A DNA stretch of 64,000 nt from Streptomyces vilmorinianum (GTDB taxonomy: Bacteria; Actinomycetota; Actinomycetes; Streptomycetales; Streptomycetaceae). Numbering within the stretch: position 1 is the first letter of the stretch; every line of letters starts with the position of its first letter. The translations under genes and the position numbers were made by a program. Location: positions 1,940,001-2,004,000 of the forward strand of contig NZ_CP040244.1 of assembly GCF_005517195.1 (NCBI RefSeq). The letters are read 5' to 3'. The notes below the pieces were generated by a model, which was given only the letters and a program-made list of their open reading frames with translations, had not been told where the DNA came from and did not search any database. This document shows, one piece after another, positions 8,424 through 17,145 of the stretch.

Positions 8424-8483
8424 GCCGTGTCGGAGTGACCCACGCCACTACTAGCGTGGGTCGCACATCCCGTCCGACACGGC
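8424..8483 (+). promoter_or_regulatory. two nested perfect inverted repeats before pfkA
   Basis: Outer arms GCCGTGTCGGA (8424-8434) and TCCGACACGGC (8473-8483) are perfect over 11 bp; inside them GACCCACGC (8437-8445) and GCGTGGGTC (8454-8462) are perfect over 9 bp around an 8-base loop. The outer 3' arm abuts the ribosome site AAGGAG of pfkA. As RNA this would fold into one long two-part hairpin; as DNA it could be a double operator overlapping the promoter, or a terminator for the two-component operon. See findings. Confidence 0.75.
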
Positions 8484-8496
8484 GAAGGAGACCTCC

Positions 8497-9489
8497 ATGC
8501 GGGTCGGCGTACTGACCGGAGGCGGCGACTGCCCCGGTCTCAACGCGGTCATCCGCGGCATCGTCCGCAAGGGCGTCCAGGAGTACGGCTACGAGTTCAC
8601 CGGCTTCCGCGACGGCTGGCGCGGACCCCTGGACGGCGACACCGTACGGCTCGACATCCCCGCCGTCCGCGGCATCCTGCCCCGCGGCGGCACGATCCTC
8701 GGCTCCTCGCGCACCGATCCGCTCACGGTGGAGAGCGGCATCCGCCGGATCAAGGAGAACCTCGCCAAGAGCGAGATCGACGCCCTGATCGCGATCGGCG
8801 GCGCGGGCACCCTCAGGGTGGCCGCCCGGCTGGTCGACGAGTACGGCGTCCCCTGCGTCGGGGTGCCCAAGACCATCGACAACGACCTCTCCGCCACCGA
8901 CTACACCTTCGGGTTCGACACCGCCGTCGGCATCGCCACCGAGGCCATCGACCGCCTCCACACCACCGCCGAGTCCCACAAGCGGGTCCTGGTGGTGGAG
9001 GTGATGGGCCGGCACGCCGGCTGGATCGCCCTCCACTCCGGACTCGCGGGCGGCGCCAACGTCATCCTCATCCCCGAGCAGCGCTTCGACCTCGACCAGG
9101 TCTGCGCGTGGGTCACCTCGCGGTTCAAGGCCACGTACGCCCCGATAGTGGTCGTCGCCGAGGGCGCCAGGCCCAGGGACGGCGAGCCGGCCCGGCCCTC
9201 GGGCGTGGGCGAGTGGCTCGCCGAGGAGATCGAGCGGCGGACGGGCAACGAGGCGCGGACCACCGTGCTCGGCCATGTGCAGCGCGGCGGCACCCCCAGC
9301 GCCTTCGACCGCTGGCTCGCCACCCGCTTCGGTCTGCACGCCATCGACGCGGTCCGCGACGGCGACTTCGGCTCGATGGTCGCGCTGCGTGGCACCGACA
9401 TCGTCCGCGTCCCCCTCTCCGAGGCCACGGCACGGCTCAAGACGGTCGAACCGGCGCTGTACGAGGAGGTCGGGGTCTTCTTCGGCTGA
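8497..9489 (+). CDS. pfkA: 6-phosphofructokinase
   Basis: 330 residues; ATG at 8497 with AAGGAG 6 bases before. Cytoplasmic enzyme making fructose 1,6-bisphosphate. Motifs: GGGDCPGLNAVIRG (residues 8-21), the phosphate-donor loop GGAGTLRVAA (101-110), PKTIDNDL (124-131) with the catalytic TIDND Asp, MGRHAGWIAL and LGHVQRGGTP. Gly104 favours ATP rather than pyrophosphate as donor, while Lys125 is a feature of the actinobacterial group that includes both donor types; GGAG in place of the commoner GGEG/GGDG is slightly unusual. The nested inverted repeats upstream suggest dedicated control. Confidence 0.94.
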   Translation: MRVGVLTGGGDCPGLNAVIRGIVRKGVQEYGYEFTGFRDGWRGPLDGDTVRLDIPAVRGILPRGGTILGSSRTDPLTVESGIRRIKENLAKSEIDALIAIGGAGTLRVAARLVDEYGVPCVGVPKTIDNDLSATDYTFGFDTAVGIATEAIDRLHTTAESHKRVLVVEVMGRHAGWIALHSGLAGGANVILIPEQRFDLDQVCAWVTSRFKATYAPIVVVAEGARPRDGEPARPSGVGEWLAEEIERRTGNEARTTVLGHVQRGGTPSAFDRWLATRFGLHAIDAVRDGDFGSMVALRGTDIVRVPLSEATARLKTVEPALYEEVGVFFG

Positions 9490-9579
9490 CGACCCCGGCC
9501 CGTGGTCACGCGGGCCGCCCCCGGGGGGTCGTATATTCGCCGGTACCAGACAATTCCGGCCTACCCCCGGAGGGGACCC

Positions 9580-10590
9580 GTGGAAATCCTGGCATTCGGT
9601 GTACAGGCCGACGAGAAGCCGCTGATCGAGAAGGCCTTCGAAGGACACCACGAGGTCCGCTGCCTGGATGTCTTCCTCACCGAGGACACCGCGCCCATCG
9701 CGGCCGGCTACGAGATCGTGTCCACCAGCGTCAACGCCGAACTCGGCGGCCCGGTCCTGAGGGCCCTGGCCGCCGGCGGAACGAGGCTCATCGCCCAGCG
9801 CTCCACCGGCTTCAACAACATCGACCTCGATGTGGCCGCCGAGCTGGGCCTCACCGTCGCCCGGGTCTCGTACTACTCCCCGTACGCCGTCGCCGAGTTC
9901 GCCTGGACCCTCGCGATGGCCGTCAACCGGCGGATCGTCCGCGCCTCCAACCGGACCCGCGACTTCGACTTCCGGCTCGACGGACTCATGGGCCGCGACA
10001 TGCGCGGCCGTACGGTCGGTGTCCTCGGCACCGGAAAGATCGGCGAGGCGTTCACCCGGATCGCCCACGGCTTCGGCATGAACCTCCTCGGCTGGGACGT
10101 CGCCGAGAACCCCGCCTGCGTCGAACTCGGCATGAAGTACGTCGACAAGGAGCGGCTCCTCGCCGAGTCCGACCTGATCAGCCTGCACGTACCGCTGCTC
10201 CCGGCGACCTGGCACCTCATCGACGCCGCCGCCCTCAAGGCGATGAAGGACGACGCCGTCCTGGTCAACTCCAGCCGCGGCGGTCTCGTCGACACCGAGG
10301 CCCTCGTCTCCGAACTCCGCGCGGGCCGCTTCACCGGGGTGGGACTCGACGTGTACGAGGCGGAGGCCGGGCTCTTCTTCCTCGACAAGTCCCTGGAGGT
10401 CGTCGAGGACGACACCCTGGCCCGCCTGGTGACCTTCCCCAACGTGGTGGTCACCTCCCACCAGGCGTACTACACCGTCGAGGCGGTCGGCCAGATCGTC
10501 GACACGACCGTCCAGAACGTCCTCGACTACCTCGCGGGCCGCCGCGGCGAGAACGTCCTGGTCCCGGCCGCCTCCCAGGACGCCCCCTAG
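9580..10590 (+). CDS. D-2-hydroxyacid dehydrogenase, D-lactate dehydrogenase type
   Basis: 336 residues from GTG at 9580, chosen for the GGAGG 7 bases upstream. Reversible NADH-dependent reduction of pyruvate or a related 2-oxoacid. Visible: substrate-domain STGFNNIDLD, Rossmann loop GVLGTGKIGEAF (about 146-157), NSSRGGLVD with the catalytic Arg, GVGLDVYEAE with the Glu, and SHQAYYTVEA with the catalytic His. The motif SYYSPYAVAEFA is typical of the LdhA/VanH group. It follows pfkA by 90 bp, consistent with a fermentative or redox-balancing outlet of glycolysis, and its stop overlaps that of the convergent trpE gene by 4 bp. Confidence 0.9.
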   Translation: MEILAFGVQADEKPLIEKAFEGHHEVRCLDVFLTEDTAPIAAGYEIVSTSVNAELGGPVLRALAAGGTRLIAQRSTGFNNIDLDVAAELGLTVARVSYYSPYAVAEFAWTLAMAVNRRIVRASNRTRDFDFRLDGLMGRDMRGRTVGVLGTGKIGEAFTRIAHGFGMNLLGWDVAENPACVELGMKYVDKERLLAESDLISLHVPLLPATWHLIDAAALKAMKDDAVLVNSSRGGLVDTEALVSELRAGRFTGVGLDVYEAEAGLFFLDKSLEVVEDDTLARLVTFPNVVVTSHQAYYTVEAVGQIVDTTVQNVLDYLAGRRGENVLVPAASQDAP

Positions 10591-12512
10591 ACGAGTACCC
10601 CCGCGAGGAGCGAGGCGGTCAGCGCCGCCCCCTCCATCGTCAGGACCGACTCCGGGTGGAACTGGACCCCGGCGAAGCCCGGCCCGCGCAGCGCGTGGAC
10701 CTCGCCCGTGTCCTCGTCGCGGCTCACCTCGATGCGGTGCAGCGCCAGTTCGGTGGCGGCCTGGTCGTCGCAGCGGGCCGTGAAGCTGTTGTAGAAGCCG
10801 ACGGTCTGCTCCTGCCCGAAGAGATCGATCCGCACCTGCGCCCCCTGGAACGGGGTCCGCTTGCGGACGATCTCCAGGCCGAGCTCGGCCGCGATCAGCT
10901 CATGGCCCAGGCAGACGCCGAGGAGACCGTGCCGGTGGTCCCGTACGAGTTCGGCCGTGAGCCCGCGCAGGAAACGCATCTTGGGGTCGGCAGCGTCCCC
11001 CGGGTCGCCCGGCCCCGGCCCGAGCACCACCGGGCCCTCGTGGGCGAGGGCGAGCTCCCGCAGCCCCGGCTCGTCGTAGCGCACGACCGAGACCTCCAGA
11101 CCGGAGGAGCGCAGCAGGTGGGCGAGCATCGCCGTGAAGGTGTCCTCGGCGTCGATCACCAGCGCGTGCCCGTTCAGCTCCGCCGACCGCACCTGCATCC
11201 GCAGCCAGAACGGCGCCAGGTCGGCCCGCCGGGCGTCCAGTGCCGCCCGCACCCGCGGATCGTCCGCGAGCCGCGGCGCCACCGGCGACTCGTCCCGCGG
11301 CCGCCCCTCCCGTACGCCCAGCGCCGCGAGGACCCCCGCCGCCTTGGCGTGCGTCTCGGCGACCTCGCCCGCCGGGTCGGAGTGGCGGACCAGGGTCGCG
11401 CCGACCGGCACCCGCAGCCGCCCGTCCGCCGAGATGTCGGCGGTACGGATGAGGATGGGGGAGTCCAGCGTCTGGAGGCCGTTCTCGTCCGTGCCGAGCA
11501 GGGCCAGCGCCCCCGCGTAGTAGCCCCGGCCCCCGGCCTCGTGGCGCTCGATGACGCGGCAGGCGTTCTGCACCGGGGAGCCGGTGACCGTCGCCGCGAA
11601 CATCGTCTCCCGCAGCACCTCCCGTACGTCGAGGGACGAGCGGCCGCGCAGCTCGTACTCGGTGTGGGCGAGATGCGCCATCTCCTTGAGCCGCGGACCG
11701 ATCACCACCCCGCCCATGTCGCCGACCGTGCACATCATCTTCAGCTCCTCGTCGACCACCATGGAGAGCTCCTCGGTCTCCTTGCGGTCGGCCAGGAACG
11801 CCAGCAGGTCCTCGGCGGTCGGTGCGGCGCCGGCCGGGTAGCGGTACGTGCCGCTGATCGGGTTCATGACGACGGTGCCGCCCACCCGTCTCCCACCACC
11901 ACCCCCAGACGAGAGCGCTTCGCGCTCGCCCCTCCCGCTCGTCATCCGGACGTGCACCTCGGGGCTCGCGCCCACCAGGACCCGGTCACCGGTGTGGACG
12001 ACGAACGTCCAGTACGCGCCCCGCTCGCCCGTGAGGAGCCGCCGGAACAGCGCGAGCGCGTCGGCGCGCCCGAAGCCCGGGATCTCCCCGGTGTAGGTGC
12101 GCCGGATGACGAAGTTGGCGCCCTCGCCGGCGCCGATCTCCTCGTCGATGACCCGCCGTACGGTCTCGGCGTACGCCTCGTCCGACACGTCGAACCCGCC
12201 GCCCTCCACCCGTACGTCATGGGCGGGCAGCTGCTCGAGCGCGGCGGCGAGCGGCAGTTCGTACGCCTCCTCGGCGACCAGCACGGAGAGCGGGGTGCCG
12301 TCGTAGCGTACGTCGAAGCCGCGCTCGCGGATCTGCCGGAACGGTACGAGCGCGAGGGTCGGCAGCGGGCCGACGGGCAGCTCGGCGAGCCGCTCGGCCT
12401 CGTGGACCGCGCCGATCAGCACCTCGACGGTGTCGTGGTCACGGCCCGGGGTGCGCCTGCGGAGCAGGGCGAAGGGCGGGCAGGAGTCGTCCAGGAGACG
12501 GGAGAGTTCCAT
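10587..12512 (-). CDS. trpE: anthranilate synthase, fused TrpE-TrpG
   Basis: 641 residues from the ATG at 12512 (GGAAGGA upstream). Converts chorismate and glutamine to anthranilate. The N-terminal part is a chorismate-binding synthase (SGTYRYPAG, SMVVDEELKMM, FAATVTGSPVQNACR), and the C-terminal part, from about residue 440, a class I glutamine amidotransferase (VVLGPGPGDPGD, nucleophile Cys in LLGVCLGHELIA near residue 532, HPESV near 620). PhzE-type enzymes have the same layout, but a Trp-rich leader peptide and an attenuator lie directly upstream, so a tryptophan role is preferred. Ends convergently with the dehydrogenase gene. Confidence 0.92.
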   Translation of the reverse strand: MELSRLLDDSCPPFALLRRRTPGRDHDTVEVLIGAVHEAERLAELPVGPLPTLALVPFRQIRERGFDVRYDGTPLSVLVAEEAYELPLAAALEQLPAHDVRVEGGGFDVSDEAYAETVRRVIDEEIGAGEGANFVIRRTYTGEIPGFGRADALALFRRLLTGERGAYWTFVVHTGDRVLVGASPEVHVRMTSGRGEREALSSGGGGGRRVGGTVVMNPISGTYRYPAGAAPTAEDLLAFLADRKETEELSMVVDEELKMMCTVGDMGGVVIGPRLKEMAHLAHTEYELRGRSSLDVREVLRETMFAATVTGSPVQNACRVIERHEAGGRGYYAGALALLGTDENGLQTLDSPILIRTADISADGRLRVPVGATLVRHSDPAGEVAETHAKAAGVLAALGVREGRPRDESPVAPRLADDPRVRAALDARRADLAPFWLRMQVRSAELNGHALVIDAEDTFTAMLAHLLRSSGLEVSVVRYDEPGLRELALAHEGPVVLGPGPGDPGDAADPKMRFLRGLTAELVRDHRHGLLGVCLGHELIAAELGLEIVRKRTPFQGAQVRIDLFGQEQTVGFYNSFTARCDDQAATELALHRIEVSRDEDTGEVHALRGPGFAGVQFHPESVLTMEGAALTASLLAGVLV

Positions 12513-12563
12513 ACGGATACGTCGTTCCTTCCGGGTGGGAGAGGAACGGCCCCGGGTACGGGA

Positions 12564-12586
12564 AAGGCCGCCCCTCGGGCGGCCTT
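12564..12586 (-). terminator. trp attenuator terminator
   Basis: Read on the minus strand, AAGGCCGCCC and GGGCGGCCTT form a perfect 10-bp stem with a GAG loop, followed by TCCC. It lies between the Trp leader peptide and the trpE ribosome site, exactly where a transcription attenuator belongs. Confidence 0.85.
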
Positions 12587-12610
12587 CGCGTGTCGTCGGT
12601 GTACGCGCAG

Positions 12611-12667
12611 TCAGTGGGCCGCCGGATGAGCGGTCCACCACCAGTTCTGGATCTGCGGCGCGAACAT
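12611..12667 (-). CDS. trpL: Trp leader peptide
   Basis: 18-codon open frame MFAPQIQNWWWTAHPAAH with three consecutive TGG codons (12635-12643), too short for normal gene calling. It ends 25 bases before the attenuator hairpin. Ribosome stalling at the Trp codons when charged tRNA-Trp is scarce should allow an antiterminator form and read-through into trpE. No clear ribosome site precedes the ATG; a TATGGT box 7 bases upstream suggests a leaderless or near-leaderless transcript. Confidence 0.88.
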   Translation of the reverse strand: MFAPQIQNWWWTAHPAAH

Positions 12668-12698
12668 GCGAGCACCATAACCCAGCCGGGCACGGAAA

Positions 12699-12740
12699 CG
12701 GGGCCCGGTCCGCACCGTGGACGGTGCGAGCCGGGCCCCG
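12699..12740 (-). terminator. terminator of the amidase gene
   Basis: CGGGGCCCGG plus CGCACCGT pair with ACGGTGCG plus CCGGGCCCCG, an 18-pair stem with one 2x2 internal loop and a 2-base tip. On the minus strand it starts 21 bases after the amidase stop and is followed by TTTCC. It insulates the amidase gene from the trp leader. Confidence 0.85.
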
Positions 12741-12761
12741 GGGACCCGCTGAACTACCCGA

Positions 12762-15551
12762 TCAGAAGATCATGTTGTAGATCTGCCAGCCCGGACCGAC
12801 CTGCACGCGCGCGGCGTACGGGGCTGTGGCGTTGCCGGTGCCCTTGTAGAACCACAGGACGCCGGAACCGTCGCGGCCGATGAAGTCCACCTTGCCGTCG
12901 CGGTCGAGGTCGCTCGGCCCGACGATGCTGTTGTAGATCTGCCAGCCGGTGCCGACCTTGACGCGGGCGCCGTACGGGGCGGCGGCGTTGCCGGTGCCCG
13001 CGTAGAACCACAGGACGCCGGAGGCGTCGCGGCCGATGAAGTCCGGCTTGCCGTCACCGGACAGATCGCCGGTGCTGACGATCATGTTGTAGATCTGCCA
13101 GCCGGTACCGATCTTCGCCCGCGGTGCGAACGGCACGGACGGGTTGCCGGTGCCCTGGTAGAGGTACAGCGCGCCGGACTTCTCGCGGGCGATCAGGTCC
13201 GCCTTGCCGTCCCCGGTGAGGTCACGGGCGCCGATGATCTGGTCGTAGATCCCCCATCCGGCCCCGGTCTTGAGCCGTGCCTTGAACGGCGCGGACGGGT
13301 TGCCGCTGCCCTGGTAGTACCAGAGCACACCGGAACCGTCCCGGGCGACGGCGTCACCGGTGCCGTTGGCGTGCAGGGCGGTCATGGCCGTGACGGTGTT
13401 GTAGATCTGCCAGCCGGCGCCGACCCGGTAGCGGGTCAGGAAGGGCGTGGTGCCGCTGCCGGTGCCCTGGTACTGCCAGAGGACGCCGGAACCGTCACGG
13501 GCGAGGAGGTTGTAGCGACCGGCGCCGGTGTCGGCCGCGACACCGGGCGCCTCCACGATGTCGCTCTGCTTCACCCAGGTGACCTTGTGGTGGAAGCGGA
13601 TCGGCACGAACATCGTGCTGCCGATGACGTTCTTCTGGGCGCCGCCGAACCAGTCGTCGCCCTTCACCGCCGGGCCGGCCTTCACATAGGCGTGACCGGC
13701 GGCCAGGGAGAACTTCGTCAGGGAGGCGTTCTCGTCGCCCGGCGCCTCCAGGCCCGCGGCGGTGTACGCGGCGGTCTCTGGGAAGGAGCGCCCGTAGATC
13801 TTGGCCGAGGTCAGCCCCGACTTCACCTTCACGGTCGTGGCACCGGTCACCGGGACGGTGTACTGGCCGCCCGGGTTGTAGAACCATGCCTTCTGGCCCG
13901 CGTACCAGATCGCGGTCCAGTTGTACTGGGCATCGGCGACGACGTAGCTGCCACCGGCGCGGACCTTGTTCCCGTAGTTCGAGCCCTCGGACCAGAGAGA
14001 GGAGAAGTACGGGTCCTTCAGCGTGGTCGCGCTCGTCGAGGGCGACGTGTACAGGTAGCCGAAGTTGGACGGGCGCGCGGGGACCGCGTTGCCACCGGTG
14101 GTCAGCTTCGGCTGGTTCGCCGTGGTGAACGGCGGCACCACACGGACCACCTGGCCGGCCTTGAGCAGGCCGCCGGCGCCCTTGTCGCCCTGCGGGGCGC
14201 CCAGGAGGGACATGTAGTGGTTCCAGTCCCAGTACGGGCCCGCGTCCCAGTGGAGCTTGCTGAGGCCGGCGTCCGTCTGGAGCGCCACCTCGTCGTGGCC
14301 GATGATGTGCTCGCGGTCCAGCGGCACGCCGTACTTGGCGGCCAGGAACTTCACCAGATCGGCGGAGGACTGGTACTGGGACTCGGTGTACCAGCTGCCC
14401 TCCTTGATCGCGTAGCCCTCGTGCTCCACGCCGATCGCGTGCATGTTGTGGGTCCAGTTGCCCGCGTGCCACGCCAGGTGCTTGTTCTCGAGCATCTGGG
14501 TGACCAGACCGTCCGAGGCGCGGATCAGGTAGTGGGCGCTGCCCGGGACCGCCGGATTGGTGAGCGCCGCGAGCGAGCCGTCGTAGCCGCCCTCGGTGTC
14601 GTGGATGATGATCTGCCGGATGTCCACGCCCTGGTTCGGGCGGTCGCCGAGCGTGTAGTTGCGCTTGCTGGGGTTCGCGGGATCCGTCCGGACCGGCACG
14701 AAGTTGCAGTTCAGGCCGGCGGGGCACTCGGGCGTCGGCGTCGCCGTCGTGGAGGCGAAGCTCGCCGCCAGCGGCACGTTCGACGGCTTGACCGGCTCGA
14801 CCGACGGGTCGGCCGGCAGGGAGACCTGCTCGCCGTCCAGGGTCAGCTCACGCTCACCGGTCCTGATGGACTCGAAGACGCGCTTCGCGAAGAGGTCGGC
14901 GCCCTTCTTGTCGGGCGACTCGCTGTAGCGCGCGACGGCCGGATACCAGGCGCCCGGGTCGTCGGACAGCTCGGCGCCGGCCTGCTTCTGGTACTCGGCG
15001 AGCAGCGCCGCGCCGGCCCGGATGGACTCGGCGGTGTCGTTCTGGACCGCCTCGGCGGAGCTGTCGATCAGCTCGGCGGCCTTGTCCAGGGTGTGCAGCC
15101 GCGGGTCGGTGGTGTCGACGGCGGCCTTGTCCAGGATGGCCCGGACCTTGGCGGGGTCGAAGGTCTTCTCGATCTCCGGCTTGCCGCTGCCGTTGAAGTG
15201 GGAGATGGCCTCCTCGTCGGCCTCTCCGGACTCGATGTCCTCCGGGTCGACGTCCGTCAGGCCCATGACGTTGTACGCGCCGGTCACACTCGGCTCGCCG
15301 TCGTGCGACTCCCACCGCGTCTGCCGGTACGACACCGCCATCAGCACGCTCTGCGGCACGTCGAACTCCCGCGCCGCGTCCGCGAACTGCGACTGCAGAG
15401 AAGCGTTTCCGCTGTTCTTGCCGTCCTCGGAGCCCAGCACGCCGGGCGAGGCCACGGCGATGGTGCCGATCGTGGCGGTGGCGACGACCGCCGCCGCCGC
15501 ACCGTAAAGCAGCCGTTTCTTCTTGCGGTCCTTGCGGTGCCCTTGGCTCAC
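12762..15551 (-). CDS. secreted N-acetylmuramoyl-L-alanine amidase with C-terminal VCBS/FG-GAP repeats
   Basis: 929 residues from GTG at 15551 (GTG at 15557 also possible). Basic N-terminus HRKDRKKKRLLYGAAAAVV and a hydrophobic stretch form a Sec signal. Residues about 50-200 resemble a helical lysozyme-like module (VLMAVSYRQTRWESH). An amidase_2 domain follows (about 300-445): IIIHDTEGG and LHWDAGPYWDW carry the zinc ligands, so it should cut the MurNAc-L-Ala bond of peptidoglycan. Next come SH3-like segments (NWTAIWYAGQKAWFYN), and from about residue 685 five repeats of 46-48 residues, each with RDxSGVLWxYxGTGN and GxGWQIYN, the last ones with calcium-type DLSGDGKPD loops: a probable propeller for wall or glycan binding. 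Confidence 0.9.
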   Translation of the reverse strand: MSQGHRKDRKKKRLLYGAAAAVVATATIGTIAVASPGVLGSEDGKNSGNASLQSQFADAAREFDVPQSVLMAVSYRQTRWESHDGEPSVTGAYNVMGLTDVDPEDIESGEADEEAISHFNGSGKPEIEKTFDPAKVRAILDKAAVDTTDPRLHTLDKAAELIDSSAEAVQNDTAESIRAGAALLAEYQKQAGAELSDDPGAWYPAVARYSESPDKKGADLFAKRVFESIRTGERELTLDGEQVSLPADPSVEPVKPSNVPLAASFASTTATPTPECPAGLNCNFVPVRTDPANPSKRNYTLGDRPNQGVDIRQIIIHDTEGGYDGSLAALTNPAVPGSAHYLIRASDGLVTQMLENKHLAWHAGNWTHNMHAIGVEHEGYAIKEGSWYTESQYQSSADLVKFLAAKYGVPLDREHIIGHDEVALQTDAGLSKLHWDAGPYWDWNHYMSLLGAPQGDKGAGGLLKAGQVVRVVPPFTTANQPKLTTGGNAVPARPSNFGYLYTSPSTSATTLKDPYFSSLWSEGSNYGNKVRAGGSYVVADAQYNWTAIWYAGQKAWFYNPGGQYTVPVTGATTVKVKSGLTSAKIYGRSFPETAAYTAAGLEAPGDENASLTKFSLAAGHAYVKAGPAVKGDDWFGGAQKNVIGSTMFVPIRFHHKVTWVKQSDIVEAPGVAADTGAGRYNLLARDGSGVLWQYQGTGSGTTPFLTRYRVGAGWQIYNTVTAMTALHANGTGDAVARDGSGVLWYYQGSGNPSAPFKARLKTGAGWGIYDQIIGARDLTGDGKADLIAREKSGALYLYQGTGNPSVPFAPRAKIGTGWQIYNMIVSTGDLSGDGKPDFIGRDASGVLWFYAGTGNAAAPYGARVKVGTGWQIYNSIVGPSDLDRDGKVDFIGRDGSGVLWFYKGTGNATAPYAARVQVGPGWQIYNMIF

Positions 15552-15672
15552 GCCCACCCCTGTGATTGGTCTTTAGTTGATGTTTAAACGCGCGTGAGAG
15601 TAACACCGCCCGATGGCGTGACGATCACCGAGGGACATTTCGGGCGCGCGTCTCAGCCATTGGGCGTCGCGC

Positions 15673-15699
15673 TGGACAGGGCGCCAAACCCCGTAATGT
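15673..15699 (+). promoter_or_regulatory. candidate promoter of DAHP synthase gene
   Basis: TGGACA (15673-15678) and TAATGT (15694-15699) are spaced by 15 bases. The -10 box ends 7 bases before the GTG start at 15707 and no Shine-Dalgarno sequence is seen, which fits a leaderless transcript. Confidence 0.5.
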
Positions 15700-15706
15700 G
15701 GTGGTT

Positions 15707-17059
15707 GTGACCGTGAACGCTAAGACCCCCGCCGCCGGTGGCAACACCTGGCGAGACCTTCCCGCGGCGCAGCAGCCTGAGTACCCCGATGCCGAGGCTC
15801 TGCGCGATGTGATCGCGGACCTCGAGTCGTATCCGCCGCTCGTCTTCGCAGGCGAGTGCGATCAGCTGCGCGCCCGCATGGGAGCCGTCGCCCGGGGCGA
15901 GGCGTTCCTGCTCCAGGGCGGCGACTGCGCCGAGGCCTTCGACGCCGTGTCCGCCGACCACATCCGTGCCAAGCTCAAGACCCTGCTCCAGATGAGCGCC
16001 GTCCTGACGTACGCGGCCTCCGTGCCCGTCGTCAAGGTCGGCCGTATCGCCGGGCAGTACTCCAAGCCCCGCTCCAAGGGCACCGAGACCCGCGACGGCG
16101 TGACCCTGCCGACGTACCGCGGCGACTCGGTCAACGGCTTCGACTTCAACGAGAAGGCCCGGATCCCGGACCCCGAGCGCCTGAAGCGGATGTACAACGC
16201 CTCCGCCTCCACGCTCAACCTGGTCCGCGCCTTCACCACCGGCGGTTACGCCGACCTGCGCCAGGTGCACGCCTGGAACCAGGACTTCGTGAAGTCGTCC
16301 CCGTCGGGCCAGCGCTACGAGCAGCTGGCGCGCGAGATCGACAACGCGCTGAACTTCATGAAGGCCTGTGGCACCGACCCGGCCGAGTTCAAGGCCGTCG
16401 AGTTCTACGCCTCCCACGAGGCGCTGCTGCTCGACTACGAGGGTGCCCTCACCCGTACCGACTCGCGTACCGGCAAGCTGTACGACACCTCCGGCCACAT
16501 GGTCTGGATCGGTGAGCGCACCCGCCAGCTCGACCACGCCCACATCGAGTTCGCCTCGCGGATCGCGAACCCGATCGGCATCAAGCTCGGCCCGACGACC
16601 ACGGTCGACGAGGCGCTGACGTACATCGACCGCCTGGACCCGGACCGCGAGCCCGGCCGGCTGACCTTCATCGTCCGCATGGGCGCCGACAAGGTCCGGG
16701 ACAAGCTCCCGGAGCTGGTCGAGAAGGTCACCGCCTCCGGCGCGACCGTCGCCTGGGTCACCGACCCGATGCACGGCAACACGTTCGAGGCGGCCTCCGG
16801 CCACAAGACCCGCCGCTTCGACGACGTGCTCGACGAGGTCAAGGGCTTCTTCGAGGTCCACAAGGGCCTCGGCACGCACCCGGGCGGCATCCACGTCGAG
16901 CTCACCGGTGACGACGTCACCGAGTGCGTGGGCGGCGGCGACGAGATCTTCGTCGACGACCTGCACCAGCGCTACGAGACGGCCTGCGACCCGCGGCTCA
17001 ACCGCAGCCAGTCGCTCGACCTGGCGTTCCTGGTGGCGGAGATGTACCGCGATCAGTAA
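15707..17059 (+). CDS. aroH: class II 3-deoxy-D-arabino-heptulosonate 7-phosphate synthase
   Basis: 450 residues from GTG at 15707 (MTVNAKTPAAGGNTWRDLP), the typical N-terminus of the Streptomyces plant-type enzyme. First step of the shikimate pathway: phosphoenolpyruvate plus erythrose 4-phosphate. Hallmarks: PPLVFAGECDQLR, LLQGGDCAEAF with the metal-binding Cys, KVGRIAGQYSKPRS, VWIGERTRQLDHAH, GIKLGPTTTVDE, VTDPMHGNT and HPGGIHVELTGDDVTEC. There is no class I sequence and no fused chorismate mutase. It is monocistronic, with a likely promoter close upstream and a very strong terminator downstream. Confidence 0.95.
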   Translation: MTVNAKTPAAGGNTWRDLPAAQQPEYPDAEALRDVIADLESYPPLVFAGECDQLRARMGAVARGEAFLLQGGDCAEAFDAVSADHIRAKLKTLLQMSAVLTYAASVPVVKVGRIAGQYSKPRSKGTETRDGVTLPTYRGDSVNGFDFNEKARIPDPERLKRMYNASASTLNLVRAFTTGGYADLRQVHAWNQDFVKSSPSGQRYEQLAREIDNALNFMKACGTDPAEFKAVEFYASHEALLLDYEGALTRTDSRTGKLYDTSGHMVWIGERTRQLDHAHIEFASRIANPIGIKLGPTTTVDEALTYIDRLDPDREPGRLTFIVRMGADKVRDKLPELVEKVTASGATVAWVTDPMHGNTFEAASGHKTRRFDDVLDEVKGFFEVHKGLGTHPGGIHVELTGDDVTECVGGGDEIFVDDLHQRYETACDPRLNRSQSLDLAFLVAEMYRDQ

Positions 17060-17072
17060 GGACGTTCCTACG

Positions 17073-17111
17073 ACTGTGGGGCGCGGATCCATGTGATCCG
17101 CGCCCCACAGT
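17073..17111. terminator. 17-bp perfect hairpin after aroH
   Basis: ACTGTGGGGCGCGGATC (17073-17089) pairs perfectly with GATCCGCGCCCCACAGT (17095-17111) around CATGT. It begins 14 bases after the aroH stop. Tail is CATATCC without a T run; the stem alone is among the strongest in the window. Confidence 0.88.
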
Positions 17112-17145
17112 CATATCCAGGGCTTTACACCTGATAGGTGCCGGG

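Noticed and set aside
10587..12512. Phenazine biosynthesis (PhzE) gene
   Set aside because: No other phz genes are nearby, and the Trp leader peptide and attenuator point to anthranilate synthase.
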